Counted from the first letter of the stretch, positions 7,784-15,824 are shown. The stretch is 18,981 nt of DNA from CAYSXY01 sp964435165 (GCA_964435165.1 CAYSXY010000040.1:1-18981); one strand, 5' to 3'. The notes: generated by a model from the sequence alone, not told the origin. Program-made: numbers and translations.

Positions 7784-8774
7784 TAACATCATCAATACGT
7801 TTCTGAATCAGCATTTGGGTGACGGCATTGTGCGTCAGCCACTGGCAGGTGATGCATCTTTTCGGCGTTATGAACGTGTGCATTGCAAGCAGGGCAAGTG
7901 TTACGTCTTGATGGATGCACCACCTGAGAAAGAAGATGTTCGCCCCTTTATTGCTATTGGGTCTTATCTTGGGCACTGTGGCTATTCGGCGCCGGAAATC
8001 CTGGCGGAAGAGCCGGAGGACGGTCTGCTGTTGTTAGAGGATTTAGGCGATAATCTCTATAGCAGGCATTTGCATCAGGCCCCTCAGGATGAACTGTTAT
8101 TGTATGAGGCGGCTGTCGATGTGCTGGCTGATTTGGCCGAGCGCACGCTGCCTGCGAAATTAAAGGCGTATGACCGGTCAGAATATCTGCGCGAGACAAG
8201 TATCTTCAGCGAGTGGTTTCTGCCGCTTGCAGGTATTGATAGCAATGATGCGCGTGCGACCTTTGATGCGCTGTGCGATGAAATATTCAGCCAATCACAC
8301 CCGGTACCATCAGCATTGGTGTTGCGTGATTATCATGCTGATAATCTGTTATGGCTGCCAGAGCGGGCAAGGCTGGGGCGGGTCGGTCTGCTTGATTTTC
8401 AGGACGCATTACACGGCCCCGTCACCTATGATCTTGTCTCATTACTGGAAGATGCACGGCGTGATGTGTCACTAACAATCCAGGAAGCGATGAAATCACG
8501 ATTTGCCAAAGCGCTGGCACTGGATGATGATGCCTTTCAATTATCTTACGCGTTGTTGGGTGCCCAGCGTAATCTGAAAATCATCGGGATTTTCTCGCGG
8601 CTGACGGTTCGGGATGGTAAACAGCAATATCTTGACTATTTGCCAAGGGTATGGCGCTATCTGGAACAGGATATGGCGCATCCGCTACTGGTGCCACTCA
8701 AACGGTGGTTGGATACGCATGTGCCTCAACCAATACGACAAAAGATCGCGAACAACCGACAGCGAGGTGCATAA
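7773..8774 (+). CDS. amgK: Anomeric MurNAc/GlcNAc kinase AmgK (aminoglycoside-phosphotransferase fold)
   Basis: A 333-residue sugar kinase of the APH fold. AmgK phosphorylates recycled MurNAc (and GlcNAc) at C1, the first step of the fosfomycin-evading cell-wall recycling route, and the next gene encodes MurU, the second step. Visible features are a nucleotide loop GDASFRRY (26-33), the catalytic segment LRDYHADNLLWL with D186 and N191, and the metal-binding LLDFQDA with D208. I chose ATG 7773 because a strong ribosome-binding site (ggagaaggag) lies just upstream. An earlier in-frame ATG at 7725 adds 16 non-family residues. The chosen start overlaps tsaE by 11 nt. Many annotations call it only a phosphotransferase; pairing with MurU makes AmgK likely. 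Confidence 0.85.
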   Translation: MSRDNIINTFLNQHLGDGIVRQPLAGDASFRRYERVHCKQGKCYVLMDAPPEKEDVRPFIAIGSYLGHCGYSAPEILAEEPEDGLLLLEDLGDNLYSRHLHQAPQDELLLYEAAVDVLADLAERTLPAKLKAYDRSEYLRETSIFSEWFLPLAGIDSNDARATFDALCDEIFSQSHPVPSALVLRDYHADNLLWLPERARLGRVGLLDFQDALHGPVTYDLVSLLEDARRDVSLTIQEAMKSRFAKALALDDDAFQLSYALLGAQRNLKIIGIFSRLTVRDGKQQYLDYLPRVWRYLEQDMAHPLLVPLKRWLDTHVPQPIRQKIANNRQRGA

Positions 8775-8783
8775 GAGGACAGT

Positions 8784-9650
8784 ATGACCGGGCAATCATC
8801 ACGAAGCAACAAACCATCGATGCCTAATGTAATGCCGGATACAGCCATGGTATTTGCTGCCGGTCTGGGTAAGCGAATGCGTGCCTACCGCGATGATATT
8901 CCCAAACCATTGGTGCCAGTGCATGGACGAAGCCTGATTGACCGGGTGCTGGATAAGCTGGTGCAGGCTGGGGTCGAGCGTGCCGTCATCAACATCTCTT
9001 ACAAAGGAGAGATGATTCGCCGTCATGTCACACAGCGGCGGGATATCGAACTTTTATTCTCAGAAGAAGACGAGCCGCTTGAAACAGCCGGTGGGTTGAT
9101 TAAGGCATTGCCATTACTCGGCGATGGGCCTGTCTTTGTGGTGAATTCCGATATTTGCTGGCTGGATGGGCCAACACCGGCATTGCGGCGTTTAGCGGAT
9201 GCCTATCATCGTCATGAGCAGGCCAGATCAATGCTGCTGGTATGCCCGACGGTCAAAGCTGTTGGCTACCATGGAGCAGGGGATTTTGCATTGCGGGCAG
9301 ATGGCGCATTTCGATTTCGCAAGCAGCAGGAGACCGTGCCCTATGTCTATACCGGTATTCAGCTGATGGATACCGGCTTGCTCGATGCGTATCGTGATGA
9401 GCGGCCAATCCCGCGCTTTTCACTCAGCCGCCTGATGCATGAAGTCGATGATGAAGGCTGGTGCCGCACCATGGCAGCCTTGCCACATGATGGCATTTGG
9501 TTTCATGTCGGTGATGCTGATGGGGTCCATGCAGCTGAAAAAACATTGCGCAATGCTGAGCAGGTAGTGCCGTTATTTCCCCAGCCTCCCAAAAAGCCGA
9601 AAAAGAAGTCGCCTCCTGTTCGTTCGACTGAGAATGAAGGAATGCAGTAG
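8784..9650 (+). CDS. murU: N-acetylmuramate alpha-1-phosphate uridylyltransferase MurU
   Basis: A 288-residue nucleotidyltransferase of the GT-A-like sugar-1-phosphate family. It joins MurNAc-1-phosphate and UTP to UDP-MurNAc, feeding recycled sugar back to peptidoglycan synthesis. Key segments are the pyrophosphorylase signature AAGLGKRM (25-32) followed by PKPL (40-43), ETAGG (100-104) and the metal-binding NSD (121-123). A ribosome-binding site (aagagga) precedes ATG 8784, 9 bp after amgK. The N-terminus has about 20 extra polar residues before the catalytic core. The C-terminus ends in a Pro/Lys-rich tail (PQPPKKPKKK) that probably lies outside the fold. In many alphaproteobacteria addB/addA follow at this point; here the operon ends. 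Confidence 0.87.
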   Translation: MTGQSSRSNKPSMPNVMPDTAMVFAAGLGKRMRAYRDDIPKPLVPVHGRSLIDRVLDKLVQAGVERAVINISYKGEMIRRHVTQRRDIELLFSEEDEPLETAGGLIKALPLLGDGPVFVVNSDICWLDGPTPALRRLADAYHRHEQARSMLLVCPTVKAVGYHGAGDFALRADGAFRFRKQQETVPYVYTGIQLMDTGLLDAYRDERPIPRFSLSRLMHEVDDEGWCRTMAALPHDGIWFHVGDADGVHAAEKTLRNAEQVVPLFPQPPKKPKKKSPPVRSTENEGMQ

Positions 9651-9735
9651 GCTGGCATCGGCTTGTTAACTGCGGGTATTGTGCCACACTCCGCAACTCT
9701 TTAACTAATGAATAGCCCTCTCTGATTGGCAATAG

Positions 9736-9764
9736 TTGGCATTTAATTTGCATTGTATCAATAT
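9736..9764 (+). promoter_or_regulatory. Possible sigma-70 promoter for the outer-membrane barrel gene
   Basis: TTGGCA at 9736-9741 and an AT-rich element caatat at 9759-9764 are 17 bp apart. They lie about 27 bp before the start codon, in an otherwise empty 140-bp gap after murU. The -10 match is weak. A ribosome-binding site (ggggag) sits at 9781-9786. Confidence 0.3.
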
Positions 9765-9790
9765 GGCTGGTTAGAGAACAGGGGAGTGTC

Positions 9791-11134
9791 ATGTATCGCC
9801 GACAGAATAAAACATATAAGCGATTAAACGCGGCCGCTTGGACGGCGGTTGTATTACTGATGCTATCCATGACGTCATGGTCTGCCTCCGCACAGGTTCA
9901 GCAATTTGATTTCCAACAATATGGTGCGCCATACACTGCCCGTATTGATCGCGAACGTTTTAGTTCGCAGGATTTGCATAGTCTGGGGTTACCACTCAGT
10001 ACGTTTATTGGTGATGAAGATCCAATCTCTGCGGCGGCTGGCTCATTTATCCTCTATCCAACCCTCACGCTTGGCAGTTTTTACGACGATAATATCTTGC
10101 TCTCAGAGACGGGCGCTGAGCAGGATACCGGCTTTCGTGCCAGACCTGGCGTGGTGATGGTATCAGACTGGGAGCGCCATCGGCTACGCTTTCTTGGCGA
10201 TGTCAATGTCGTGTCATTTAATAGTAACTCCAGTGAAAATTACACGGAATGGCGCCTGCAATCTGACGGTTTCATCGAGTTGAATGAAGACGTTGTTCTA
10301 CATGGTTTTGCCAATACCATGCGACAGAATGTAGACCGACGTCTTGATTTTAACGTGGTCAGGGGTGAGCGCGTCGAGTTTGACAGCGTGACATATGGAT
10401 CCCGATTGGAGTACCGACCGGCAGAAATGCCCATTCGCTCCTATCTGGAAATAGAACAACAGCAGCTTCAATATGAAGACACCCTACAGACCAATTATTC
10501 TGATGCTAATGCCACCATGTCCAGAGCAGAGTTGCAGCTGGGTTATGCTGTGACGCCAGATGTCGTTGTCTATGTCGAGCCGTCATTTACAGAAGAAGAT
10601 TTTGATGATGCCGTAGATAGCGCTGGTTTTAATCGCGATGCCTATGTGATGGAATTTCTGACGGGGGTAACCGTCGAAGAAGAAGAGTTGTGGTTCGCCT
10701 CGATCGGAATTGGCGCCAGCAAGATTCACCAGCAGGATAGCAGTTTGCAGGATGAAACAACCTGGGCCCTGCGCATGCTGGGTGTGTGGACGCCAACGCC
10801 TCATTTATCGCTGGAAGCCAATCTCTATCGCCAACTGATACTGGTCAACCGTCTCAACCTGTTTAAGGCAACAAAAACTGGTGGTGATATGGAAGTGCGT
10901 TACCTGCTGGCCGATAATCTGGAATTGAATGGTAATTTAGGGCTCTATCATCTCGCATTTGAGGAAAGTAATCGAGAAGATGACAATTGGTGGGTTGGTG
11001 TTGGGCTCGATTACATCTTCACACCCAATGTGCGCCTGGCGGCAGAATATGAGTTTTATAAACGCTCGTCGAGCGCTGCCGGTGAATCGTTCGACAATAA
11101 CCGCGCGATGGTGAATGTGAATCTGGCCATGTGA
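9791..11134 (+). CDS. Outer-membrane beta-barrel protein, BBP2-like
   Basis: A 447-residue secreted protein. A basic N-terminus and hydrophobic stretch end in SASA, with probable cleavage after A34. The mature part is made of alternating, aromatic-rich strands separated by acidic loops. The early block with PTLTLGSFYDDNIL and RPGVVMVSDWERH resembles the putative beta-barrel porin 2 (BBP2) family, whose members start with a similar YDDNI motif after a short periplasmic segment. Later strands such as EYEFYKRSSS keep the barrel pattern to the end. The last residue is Met rather than the usual Phe/Tyr. The transported substrate is unknown; some relatives sit in exopolysaccharide loci, but nothing here supports that. 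It is transcribed alone and converges on the carboxypeptidase gene. Confidence 0.75.
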   Translation: MYRRQNKTYKRLNAAAWTAVVLLMLSMTSWSASAQVQQFDFQQYGAPYTARIDRERFSSQDLHSLGLPLSTFIGDEDPISAAAGSFILYPTLTLGSFYDDNILLSETGAEQDTGFRARPGVVMVSDWERHRLRFLGDVNVVSFNSNSSENYTEWRLQSDGFIELNEDVVLHGFANTMRQNVDRRLDFNVVRGERVEFDSVTYGSRLEYRPAEMPIRSYLEIEQQQLQYEDTLQTNYSDANATMSRAELQLGYAVTPDVVVYVEPSFTEEDFDDAVDSAGFNRDAYVMEFLTGVTVEEEELWFASIGIGASKIHQQDSSLQDETTWALRMLGVWTPTPHLSLEANLYRQLILVNRLNLFKATKTGGDMEVRYLLADNLELNGNLGLYHLAFEESNREDDNWWVGVGLDYIFTPNVRLAAEYEFYKRSSSAAGESFDNNRAMVNVNLAM

Positions 11135-11227
11135 TGCAAATGGCGTGAAAGGTTGTAGATAGTATGGGTTTTTTTACTCTCCGACCGGATGAGCGAATAA
11201 AGATGAAGACCGCTACTTCTCACATCT

Positions 11228-11396
11228 TACAGTACAAAATGAGCATTACTGTACTATAGCCATTCACATTAATTTTCATACAATCTGAATGGCTATGAGG
11301 CCGCGACTGCTGCCCGCGCCATGGTTGGCGCGTAAGCCTCAGTGGCGTCTGAACGCCCCACTAATTGCTGTACAGAAATTAGTGGGAAAAGCTATA
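11228..11396. repeat. Cluster of inverted repeats between convergent genes (possible structured RNA or small element)
   Basis: The 311-bp gap 11135-11445 has no convincing gene. It holds at least five perfect or near-perfect stems: TACAGTA 11228-11234 with 11247-11253; an 11-bp stem ATAGCCATTCA 11256-11266 with 11286-11296; TGAGGC 11296-11301 with GCCTCA 11336-11341; CGCGCC 11315-11320 with GGCGCG 11327-11332; and CCCACTAATT 11357-11366 with AATTAGTGGG 11377-11386. The 5' half of the last stem can instead pair with AGTGG at 11341-11345, extended by CGT/ACG. TATAGC (11255) and GCTATA (11391) bracket most of the set. None of the stems is followed by a T-run on either strand, so they are not ordinary terminators. 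The class is unknown. Confidence 0.5.
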
Positions 11397-11445
11397 AGAA
11401 AATAGGCCAGAGTTCCGAGCTCACGGCTATGAGTTTCACTGCTGA

Positions 11446-12948
11446 TTAGATATCGGCATCAGCTTTATAGACAAAACAGGCTTCTCGTTTTTGCGTGAGC
11501 ACGTGGCAGAGCCGCCGGGCTTCCGTCTCTTTCATTCCTGCAATGCGCGCACGATGCAACGTCGCCTGGCCTTGTGTATGATTGGCAACCAGAATTGATC
11601 CCTGCTTCACACTGTTGCCGGCTTTATCCATGGCGCTGGCGGCGGCCATCATCGCGTCTTTGTGGCTACTGAATGTGCCGACCTGCACCCCCCAGTTAAA
11701 GGGGGCTCTGGCAGGAGGCAATGGCTTGGAATAAGGCACAGGCCCATCCGCTGATGCCGCAGCCAGCGCCACAGGTGCCGCATTGATCGTTGACGATTCT
11801 ACGCTGTCTCCGGTCGAGCGATCAGGTTGGCTGGTCTGCGCCATCGCTCTGGCTGTGAGAGTCAGTGCAGGCGATGACGGTGACTCATCAGCTTTGTCGG
11901 CAGTTGATTGGCCGACAGGCTTGGGAGGAGGTATCACCGCGAGCGATGCTTCCCGGCGCGAGACAGGTTTCCCATCCGGCACTGCTGCTAAAGCGGCGGC
12001 AGCAATTTCTGCTGGAGTTTCCGGCTCACTATTGACCTGAAGCGTCTCAGGCTGACCATTAGCATCTTTGAACAGCGGTGTCGGAACCGCACTGGCAAAG
12101 CGTAACTCAAAGCGGTTTTTACGTGCCAATTTGTTGAAGGAACGATTGAGAATGTCCACCATATGCCGGTCACGGCGTTTGGAGGTGCGCCCTCCCATCA
12201 CCACGGCCACTACATCATACCCGTTGCGTGATGCGGTCGTGACCAGGTTAAATCCGGAGGCACGAATATAGCCGGTTTTCATGCCATCGGAGCCTTTAAA
12301 ATATTTCAGCACTCGATTATGCGAATAGTAATTTCGGCCCTTATAATTGAAGCGTGTTTTTTTAAACAAATGCATATGCTCGGGGAAATCCCGCTTGAGA
12401 GCAACGGCGAGCTTGGCCATGTCACGCGCCGTGGTGATTTGCTTGCTGTCGGGGAGCCCTGAGGCGTTACGGAAAGTCGTTTTATTCATTCCAAGCGCCC
12501 GAGCTTTTTGCGTCATTGCCAGCGCAAAATTCCATTCTGATTTTCCTAATCCTTCAGCCAACACCACGGCAGAATCATTAGCGGAACGCACAATCAAACT
12601 GTCCACGAGATCGCGCACAGTGACCCGATCTCCTTTTCTGAGACCAATATTGGTTTGTGGTTGCTTGGCGGCCCGCGCTGACACGGGCAGGCGCTTATCC
12701 CAGGTTAGGCGTCCTTGCTGCATGGCCTCAAAGGTGAGGTACAGCGTCATCAATTTGGTCAGGGATGCAGGATAACGTCTGGCATTCGCCCGGTCTTCAT
12801 AAAGCACGACATCATGGTTTAGTTCAATGACGAGGCCAGCATATTTGGGATTGTATTTCGCGTTGCCGTCAACGGGTGCAAGCATGATTAATGCCGCCAG
12901 CAATAGCGACAAAATCCGAAATGCAGCAATGCCGGAGTGTGCGATCAT
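11446..12948 (-). CDS. D-alanyl-D-alanine carboxypeptidase (PBP5/S11 family) with C-terminal SPOR domain
   Basis: A 500-residue periplasmic peptidoglycan enzyme that trims the terminal D-Ala from pentapeptides. The signal peptide ends near DGNA (residue 30) and the mature part begins KYNPKYAGLVIE. The three active-site motifs are present: S62-L-T-K65, S122-A-N124 and K224-T-G226. After the catalytic domain (to about 280) comes a Pro/Ala-rich linker of about 130 residues, then a SPOR domain (about 417-495, starting WGVQVGTFSSHKDA), which binds denuded glycan strands and targets proteins to the septum. The usual PBP5 C-terminal amphipathic anchor is replaced by this SPOR module, an arrangement frequent in alphaproteobacteria. 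No clear ribosome-binding site precedes ATG 12948. A hairpin-forming palindrome lies upstream at 13004-13022. Confidence 0.93.
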   Translation of the reverse strand: MIAHSGIAAFRILSLLLAALIMLAPVDGNAKYNPKYAGLVIELNHDVVLYEDRANARRYPASLTKLMTLYLTFEAMQQGRLTWDKRLPVSARAAKQPQTNIGLRKGDRVTVRDLVDSLIVRSANDSAVVLAEGLGKSEWNFALAMTQKARALGMNKTTFRNASGLPDSKQITTARDMAKLAVALKRDFPEHMHLFKKTRFNYKGRNYYSHNRVLKYFKGSDGMKTGYIRASGFNLVTTASRNGYDVVAVVMGGRTSKRRDRHMVDILNRSFNKLARKNRFELRFASAVPTPLFKDANGQPETLQVNSEPETPAEIAAAALAAVPDGKPVSRREASLAVIPPPKPVGQSTADKADESPSSPALTLTARAMAQTSQPDRSTGDSVESSTINAAPVALAAASADGPVPYSKPLPPARAPFNWGVQVGTFSSHKDAMMAAASAMDKAGNSVKQGSILVANHTQGQATLHRARIAGMKETEARRLCHVLTQKREACFVYKADADI

Positions 12949-13003
12949 AGTGATACGTTGTTATCCGTCTGTAAGGAGTGAGTTTCTATTAGAATACAAC
13001 CCA

Positions 13004-13022
13004 TTATGTTAAAAAAACATAA
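13004..13022. repeat. Short palindrome upstream of the carboxypeptidase gene
   Basis: TTATGTT (13004-13010) and AACATAA (13016-13022) form a perfect 7-bp inverted repeat around five A residues, about 60 bp before the carboxypeptidase start. It could be an operator. The wider spacer 12949-13303 has no gene I can support. Confidence 0.35.
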
Positions 13023-13074
13023 CAATCACGCAACTGATTGTGCCGTATTCATGCGCTGAACTCAATGAAATTAT

Positions 13075-13151
13075 ACGTTGATATGACTATATCTGGTAGT
13101 CATTAACGCATCTTTATACCACATTCATGCTTATCTAAGGAATATCAACGT
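13075..13151. repeat. Nested inverted repeats in the divergent spacer before the phasin gene
   Basis: An outer 10-bp perfect repeat, ACGTTGATAT (13075-13084) with ATATCAACGT (13142-13151), encloses an inner 7-bp stem ATGACTA (13083-13089) with TAGTCAT (13097-13103). A third hairpin, ATGCTG (13166-13171) with CAGCAT (13177-13182), follows directly. The outer arms could be two operator half-sites or the base of an RNA stem. No ORF crosses this segment convincingly. Confidence 0.45.
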
Positions 13152-13190
13152 CATATAAGAGAATTATGCTGCTGCGCAGCATGCCAATGA

Positions 13191-13220
13191 TTGCCATTTA
13201 CGCCCGTCTTATGCTATGCA
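13191..13220 (+). promoter_or_regulatory. Possible phasin promoter
   Basis: TTGCCA (13191-13196) and TATGCA (13215-13220) are 18 bp apart and would give a leader of about 75 nt before the phasin start. Both matches are moderate. A good ribosome-binding site (aagggagag, 13291-13299) precedes ATG 13304. Confidence 0.28.
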
Positions 13221-13303
13221 AGGTATGTTCGGGGCTTAACAGTGCAACCGGTCAACAACATCAGCGAACAGATCACGACAGACATTAATCAAGGGAGAGT
13301 ACC

Positions 13304-13957
13304 ATGCCAGCGACGAAATCACCCACGTCAAACACAGCGAAAAAAACGTCCGCAAACAGTAATACGCCTAAAACCAGCCGGGTAAAATCTGCATCGGCGA
13401 AGTCAGCGGCGCGCACCTCTGCAAAACCTGCAACGTCAATTCCATCAGCGGCAGCACCAATGATGCCCGTGTTGGAAATGGGAACGGAATCCGTCAGACA
13501 AATTTGGGAAAATGGTGCGGAAGAAGTGATGAAAACACGCGAGAAAATGGCTGAAATGAGCCAGGAAAGCGTGCAGACATTGTCACGCACGGCGGACTCC
13601 ACGGCGAAAGGAGTGGCTGAAGCAGTCAAGCTTGGACAGGAAAATGTCACCGCAGCCGTTGAATGTAGTGGGATTGCTACAGAAGCGTACCAGGAAATGA
13701 CGGCCGAGCTTTATGCCATGGCTAATGAAATATTCTCCGAAAATGTCGCTCTTTCCAAGGAACTATTATCGTGCCGCTCCGCGAACGATTTTTTTGAAAT
13801 TCAGAGCAAAATGCTGCGTGCGCAGGTTGAGGCAATGGTCGACCGCTCGGTAAAACTGACCGATATGTGGTTCCGTGCCAGTGCAGAAGCCTTTGAGCCG
13901 GTGCAGGAGCGCATGGCAGATTCAGTAGAAAAAATCAGCAAATCAATGGCGGCCTGA
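13304..13957 (+). CDS. Phasin family protein
   Basis: A 217-residue protein of the Phasin_2 type. Phasins coat polyhydroxyalkanoate granules and limit granule size. The first 50 or so residues are a low-complexity Lys/Ser/Ala/Thr/Pro linker of the kind seen in many alphaproteobacterial phasins. Residues about 55-215 are helical and amphipathic: a repeated pattern of Met/Ala/Glu helices (ENGAEEVMKTREKMAEMSQ), a central CSGIATEAYQEM segment, and the typical FEIQSKMLRAQVEAMVDRS stretch in the last third. No PHA synthase or depolymerase is in view. It is monocistronic, with its own ribosome-binding site and a strong terminator 33 bp after the stop. It may serve as a general granule or membrane-surface protein if the organism makes no PHA. 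Confidence 0.85.
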   Translation: MPATKSPTSNTAKKTSANSNTPKTSRVKSASAKSAARTSAKPATSIPSAAAPMMPVLEMGTESVRQIWENGAEEVMKTREKMAEMSQESVQTLSRTADSTAKGVAEAVKLGQENVTAAVECSGIATEAYQEMTAELYAMANEIFSENVALSKELLSCRSANDFFEIQSKMLRAQVEAMVDRSVKLTDMWFRASAEAFEPVQERMADSVEKISKSMAA

Positions 13958-13989
13958 TTACGTCTCGCAATTCCAGAACTAACAGCTAG

Positions 13990-14019
13990 GCGGGGCCTCA
14001 TTGAGGCCCCGCTTTTTTT
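13990..14019 (+). terminator. Rho-independent terminator of the phasin gene
   Basis: GCGGGGCCTC (13990-13999) pairs perfectly with GAGGCCCCGC (14003-14012) across a 3-nt loop, and seven T residues follow (14013-14019). This is a classical strong intrinsic terminator on the plus strand. Confidence 0.95.
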
Positions 14020-14048
14020 AACATCTGTTAACCTGGCCCCACTATACT
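14018..14048 (+). promoter_or_regulatory. Possible promoter of the serine protease gene
   Basis: A good -10 element TATACT lies at 14043-14048, about 30 bp before ATG 14079. The best -35 is TTAACA at 14018-14023, 19 bp away, which is long. The leader would be short and has no clear ribosome-binding site. Confidence 0.35.
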
Positions 14049-14078
14049 CGTGCATGTACCATAATAATAAATAAACCA

Positions 14079-14870
14079 ATGCACGCATCACGCCGCTTTT
14101 TCCTTTTTTCGATCATGCTCGCCTGCGGCTTCGCTTATCAGGCGGGTGCTCAGATGCAAGCGGCGCCTGTTCCATATCAGCAAATGGCAGAAGAACGTGC
14201 TGCCCCTGAGCTGCAACCCGGACAGCACGCCGTGCAAAGCGGCACTGGATTTTATGTCAGCAATACTGGCCATATCATCACCAATGAGCATGTCGTTCGT
14301 GGATGCGAGCAGGTGATGCTACGTGGCACCATGCAACCCACGTCGGCCAAAGTGCTGGCCACCAATGCGAAATTTGATCTCGCCCTTCTGCAAAGTCAGC
14401 GCCGTCCTTCGCGCATTGCGAGTCTGCGCACAAATGATGAGACGATGATGGTGGAAGATCCGGTCATGGTCATGGGCTATCCGCTTGATAGTGGTGTCTC
14501 GGGCCAATATGTGGTCAATCTAAGCAAGATTACCGGCTTAAGCGGGCCGCAAAACGAACCGCACTGGCTACAATTTGCCGATGCCGCCCTGCAGGGCAAC
14601 AGCGGCGGGCCATTGTTAGATGCTAGCGGCAATGTCATCGGCGTGATTGTCGGCAAAACCAAATTAAGTCATATCGATCCGCAAAGCGGCAAAAAAACCG
14701 TGGTCAGCGAAGCGGATGTCGCACTGAACTTAGCGGTGCTGCGCGAATTTTTGAAATTGAATAATGTCTATTTTCGCAGCCGCGATTCTCGCAATTATTA
14801 TTCCATCAATCGGGTGGAGAATCAGGCCCGGCAGTATGTGATGAATATCCATTGTCTTCCTGGTCAGTGA
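14079..14870 (+). CDS. Secreted trypsin-like serine protease (S1C/DegP-like fold, no PDZ)
   Basis: A 263-residue exported protein. The signal peptide (basic ASRRFF, hydrophobic stretch, AGA) is probably cleaved near residue 24. The chymotrypsin-fold catalytic triad is visible: H71 in TNEHVV, D100 in KFDLALLQ and S175 in GNSGGPLL. The oxyanion region QGNSGGP and a following GNVIGVIVG strand match DegP/HtrA-like proteases. Unlike DegP there is no PDZ domain: the chain ends about 85 residues after the serine with a short tail. C76 and C259 are the only cysteines of the mature part and could form a disulfide in the periplasm. The start lacks a visible ribosome-binding site; ATG 14079 is chosen because it supplies the full signal peptide. 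Substrate unknown. Confidence 0.85.
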   Translation: MHASRRFFLFSIMLACGFAYQAGAQMQAAPVPYQQMAEERAAPELQPGQHAVQSGTGFYVSNTGHIITNEHVVRGCEQVMLRGTMQPTSAKVLATNAKFDLALLQSQRRPSRIASLRTNDETMMVEDPVMVMGYPLDSGVSGQYVVNLSKITGLSGPQNEPHWLQFADAALQGNSGGPLLDASGNVIGVIVGKTKLSHIDPQSGKKTVVSEADVALNLAVLREFLKLNNVYFRSRDSRNYYSINRVENQARQYVMNIHCLPGQ

Positions 14871-14961
14871 GCCGGATTTACCTGCCTCATAGCACACCAT
14901 AAATATTGTCATTACCGGCCATCGGCTCTAATCTGCTTCTACCTTAACAAAGGGCAGGATA

Positions 14962-15819
14962 ATGACGGCGGAGCCGATATTACAGGAATTTCGGGATCAG
15001 ATTGATGCAATCGATGATGAATTGATTGCGTTGCTTAAAAAGCGTAGCGCGATTGTGTCGCAGGTGGGTGATTACAAACGCAAAGCCAACAAAACGCAGT
15101 GCTTTATTCGCCCGGGCCGCGAGGCTGCCATGGCGCGTCTCATCGTGCAACAGGATGCTGGAGTGTTTCCGCGCCCTATGCTGGCGGCAATCTGGCGGCT
15201 ACTGATTGCTGGCTCTACCTCTATTGAACAAACCTTGTCCATTTCTGTATGCGAACATCATGGACGGCAGGATTTCTTTTGGTTAGCGCATGAATATTTT
15301 GGCCCGGCAGGGGAAATATCCATGGTCTCACACCCATCGCGCGTCATTCCATCCGTGGTTGAAGGACAGACGCTGATGGGGATGATTCCCATGCCCGATG
15401 AAGATGAGCATGATTGTTGGCGGCAATTGCTGGGGGAGGGAGCGAATCATCCGCAAGTCTTTGCCATTGCCCCCTTTCTGTACGAAGAACCATTACCTCG
15501 TGCCTTGATGGTAGGCGATGTCGAGCCGGAAGAGACGGGCGATGATTGCTCCTTGCTGGTGGTGGAAGCATCGGCGGAGATCAGTCGCTCACGCTTGCAG
15601 GAGGTGTTTGCCAGTTTTGGCTGGCAGGGCCATTGCCTCACGCAGGTGGCATCCGGCAATCTGGACGGCATGATGTATGTCTTCGAAGTCAGCCATTTTT
15701 TACATCGCCAGCATCCAATGCTGCATGATATAGAGCAGCGGCTGGGTGAGCCTGCCATCCGCGTCTGCTCTATTGGCGCTTACGCCCGGCAATTGCATAT
15801 TGATGAGATAGAAAGATAA
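14962..15819 (+). CDS. Chorismate mutase (AroQ type) with degenerate prephenate-dehydratase-like C-terminal region
   Basis: The first 90 residues are an AroQ-class chorismate mutase, converting chorismate to prephenate. Active-site residues line up with the E. coli P-protein mutase: R11, R28, K39, and the R53-E54 pair in PGREAAM. The remaining ~195 residues look like a prephenate-dehydratase/ACT relic: a VIPSVVEGQTLMGMIPMP segment resembles the dehydratase strand that normally ends in an ENS-type active site, but the catalytic Thr-Arg-Phe motif is not visible. The last 80 residues have an ACT-like alternation (SLLVVEASAEISRSRL, YVFEVSHFL) and may be regulatory. A ribosome-binding site (agggcagg) precedes ATG 14962. 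It heads an operon with the aminotransferase (5 bp) and TyrA. Mutase certain; dehydratase activity unlikely. Confidence 0.85.
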   Translation: MTAEPILQEFRDQIDAIDDELIALLKKRSAIVSQVGDYKRKANKTQCFIRPGREAAMARLIVQQDAGVFPRPMLAAIWRLLIAGSTSIEQTLSISVCEHHGRQDFFWLAHEYFGPAGEISMVSHPSRVIPSVVEGQTLMGMIPMPDEDEHDCWRQLLGEGANHPQVFAIAPFLYEEPLPRALMVGDVEPEETGDDCSLLVVEASAEISRSRLQEVFASFGWQGHCLTQVASGNLDGMMYVFEVSHFLHRQHPMLHDIEQRLGEPAIRVCSIGAYARQLHIDEIER

Positions 15820-15824
15820 GAAGC

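Noticed and set aside
11290..11370. Integron attC site in the hairpin-dense region
   Set aside because: No paired GTTRRRY/RYYYAAC core sites flank the stems, and no cassette gene is present.
12347..12775. A 142-codon plus-strand frame inside the carboxypeptidase gene
   Set aside because: It is the shadow of the minus-strand S11 catalytic domain, which has all three active-site motifs.
14865..14935. GAGCCGG and CCGGC/GGCTC pairings after the protease gene as a terminator
   Set aside because: The arms are short, the loop is about 40 nt and no T-run follows.
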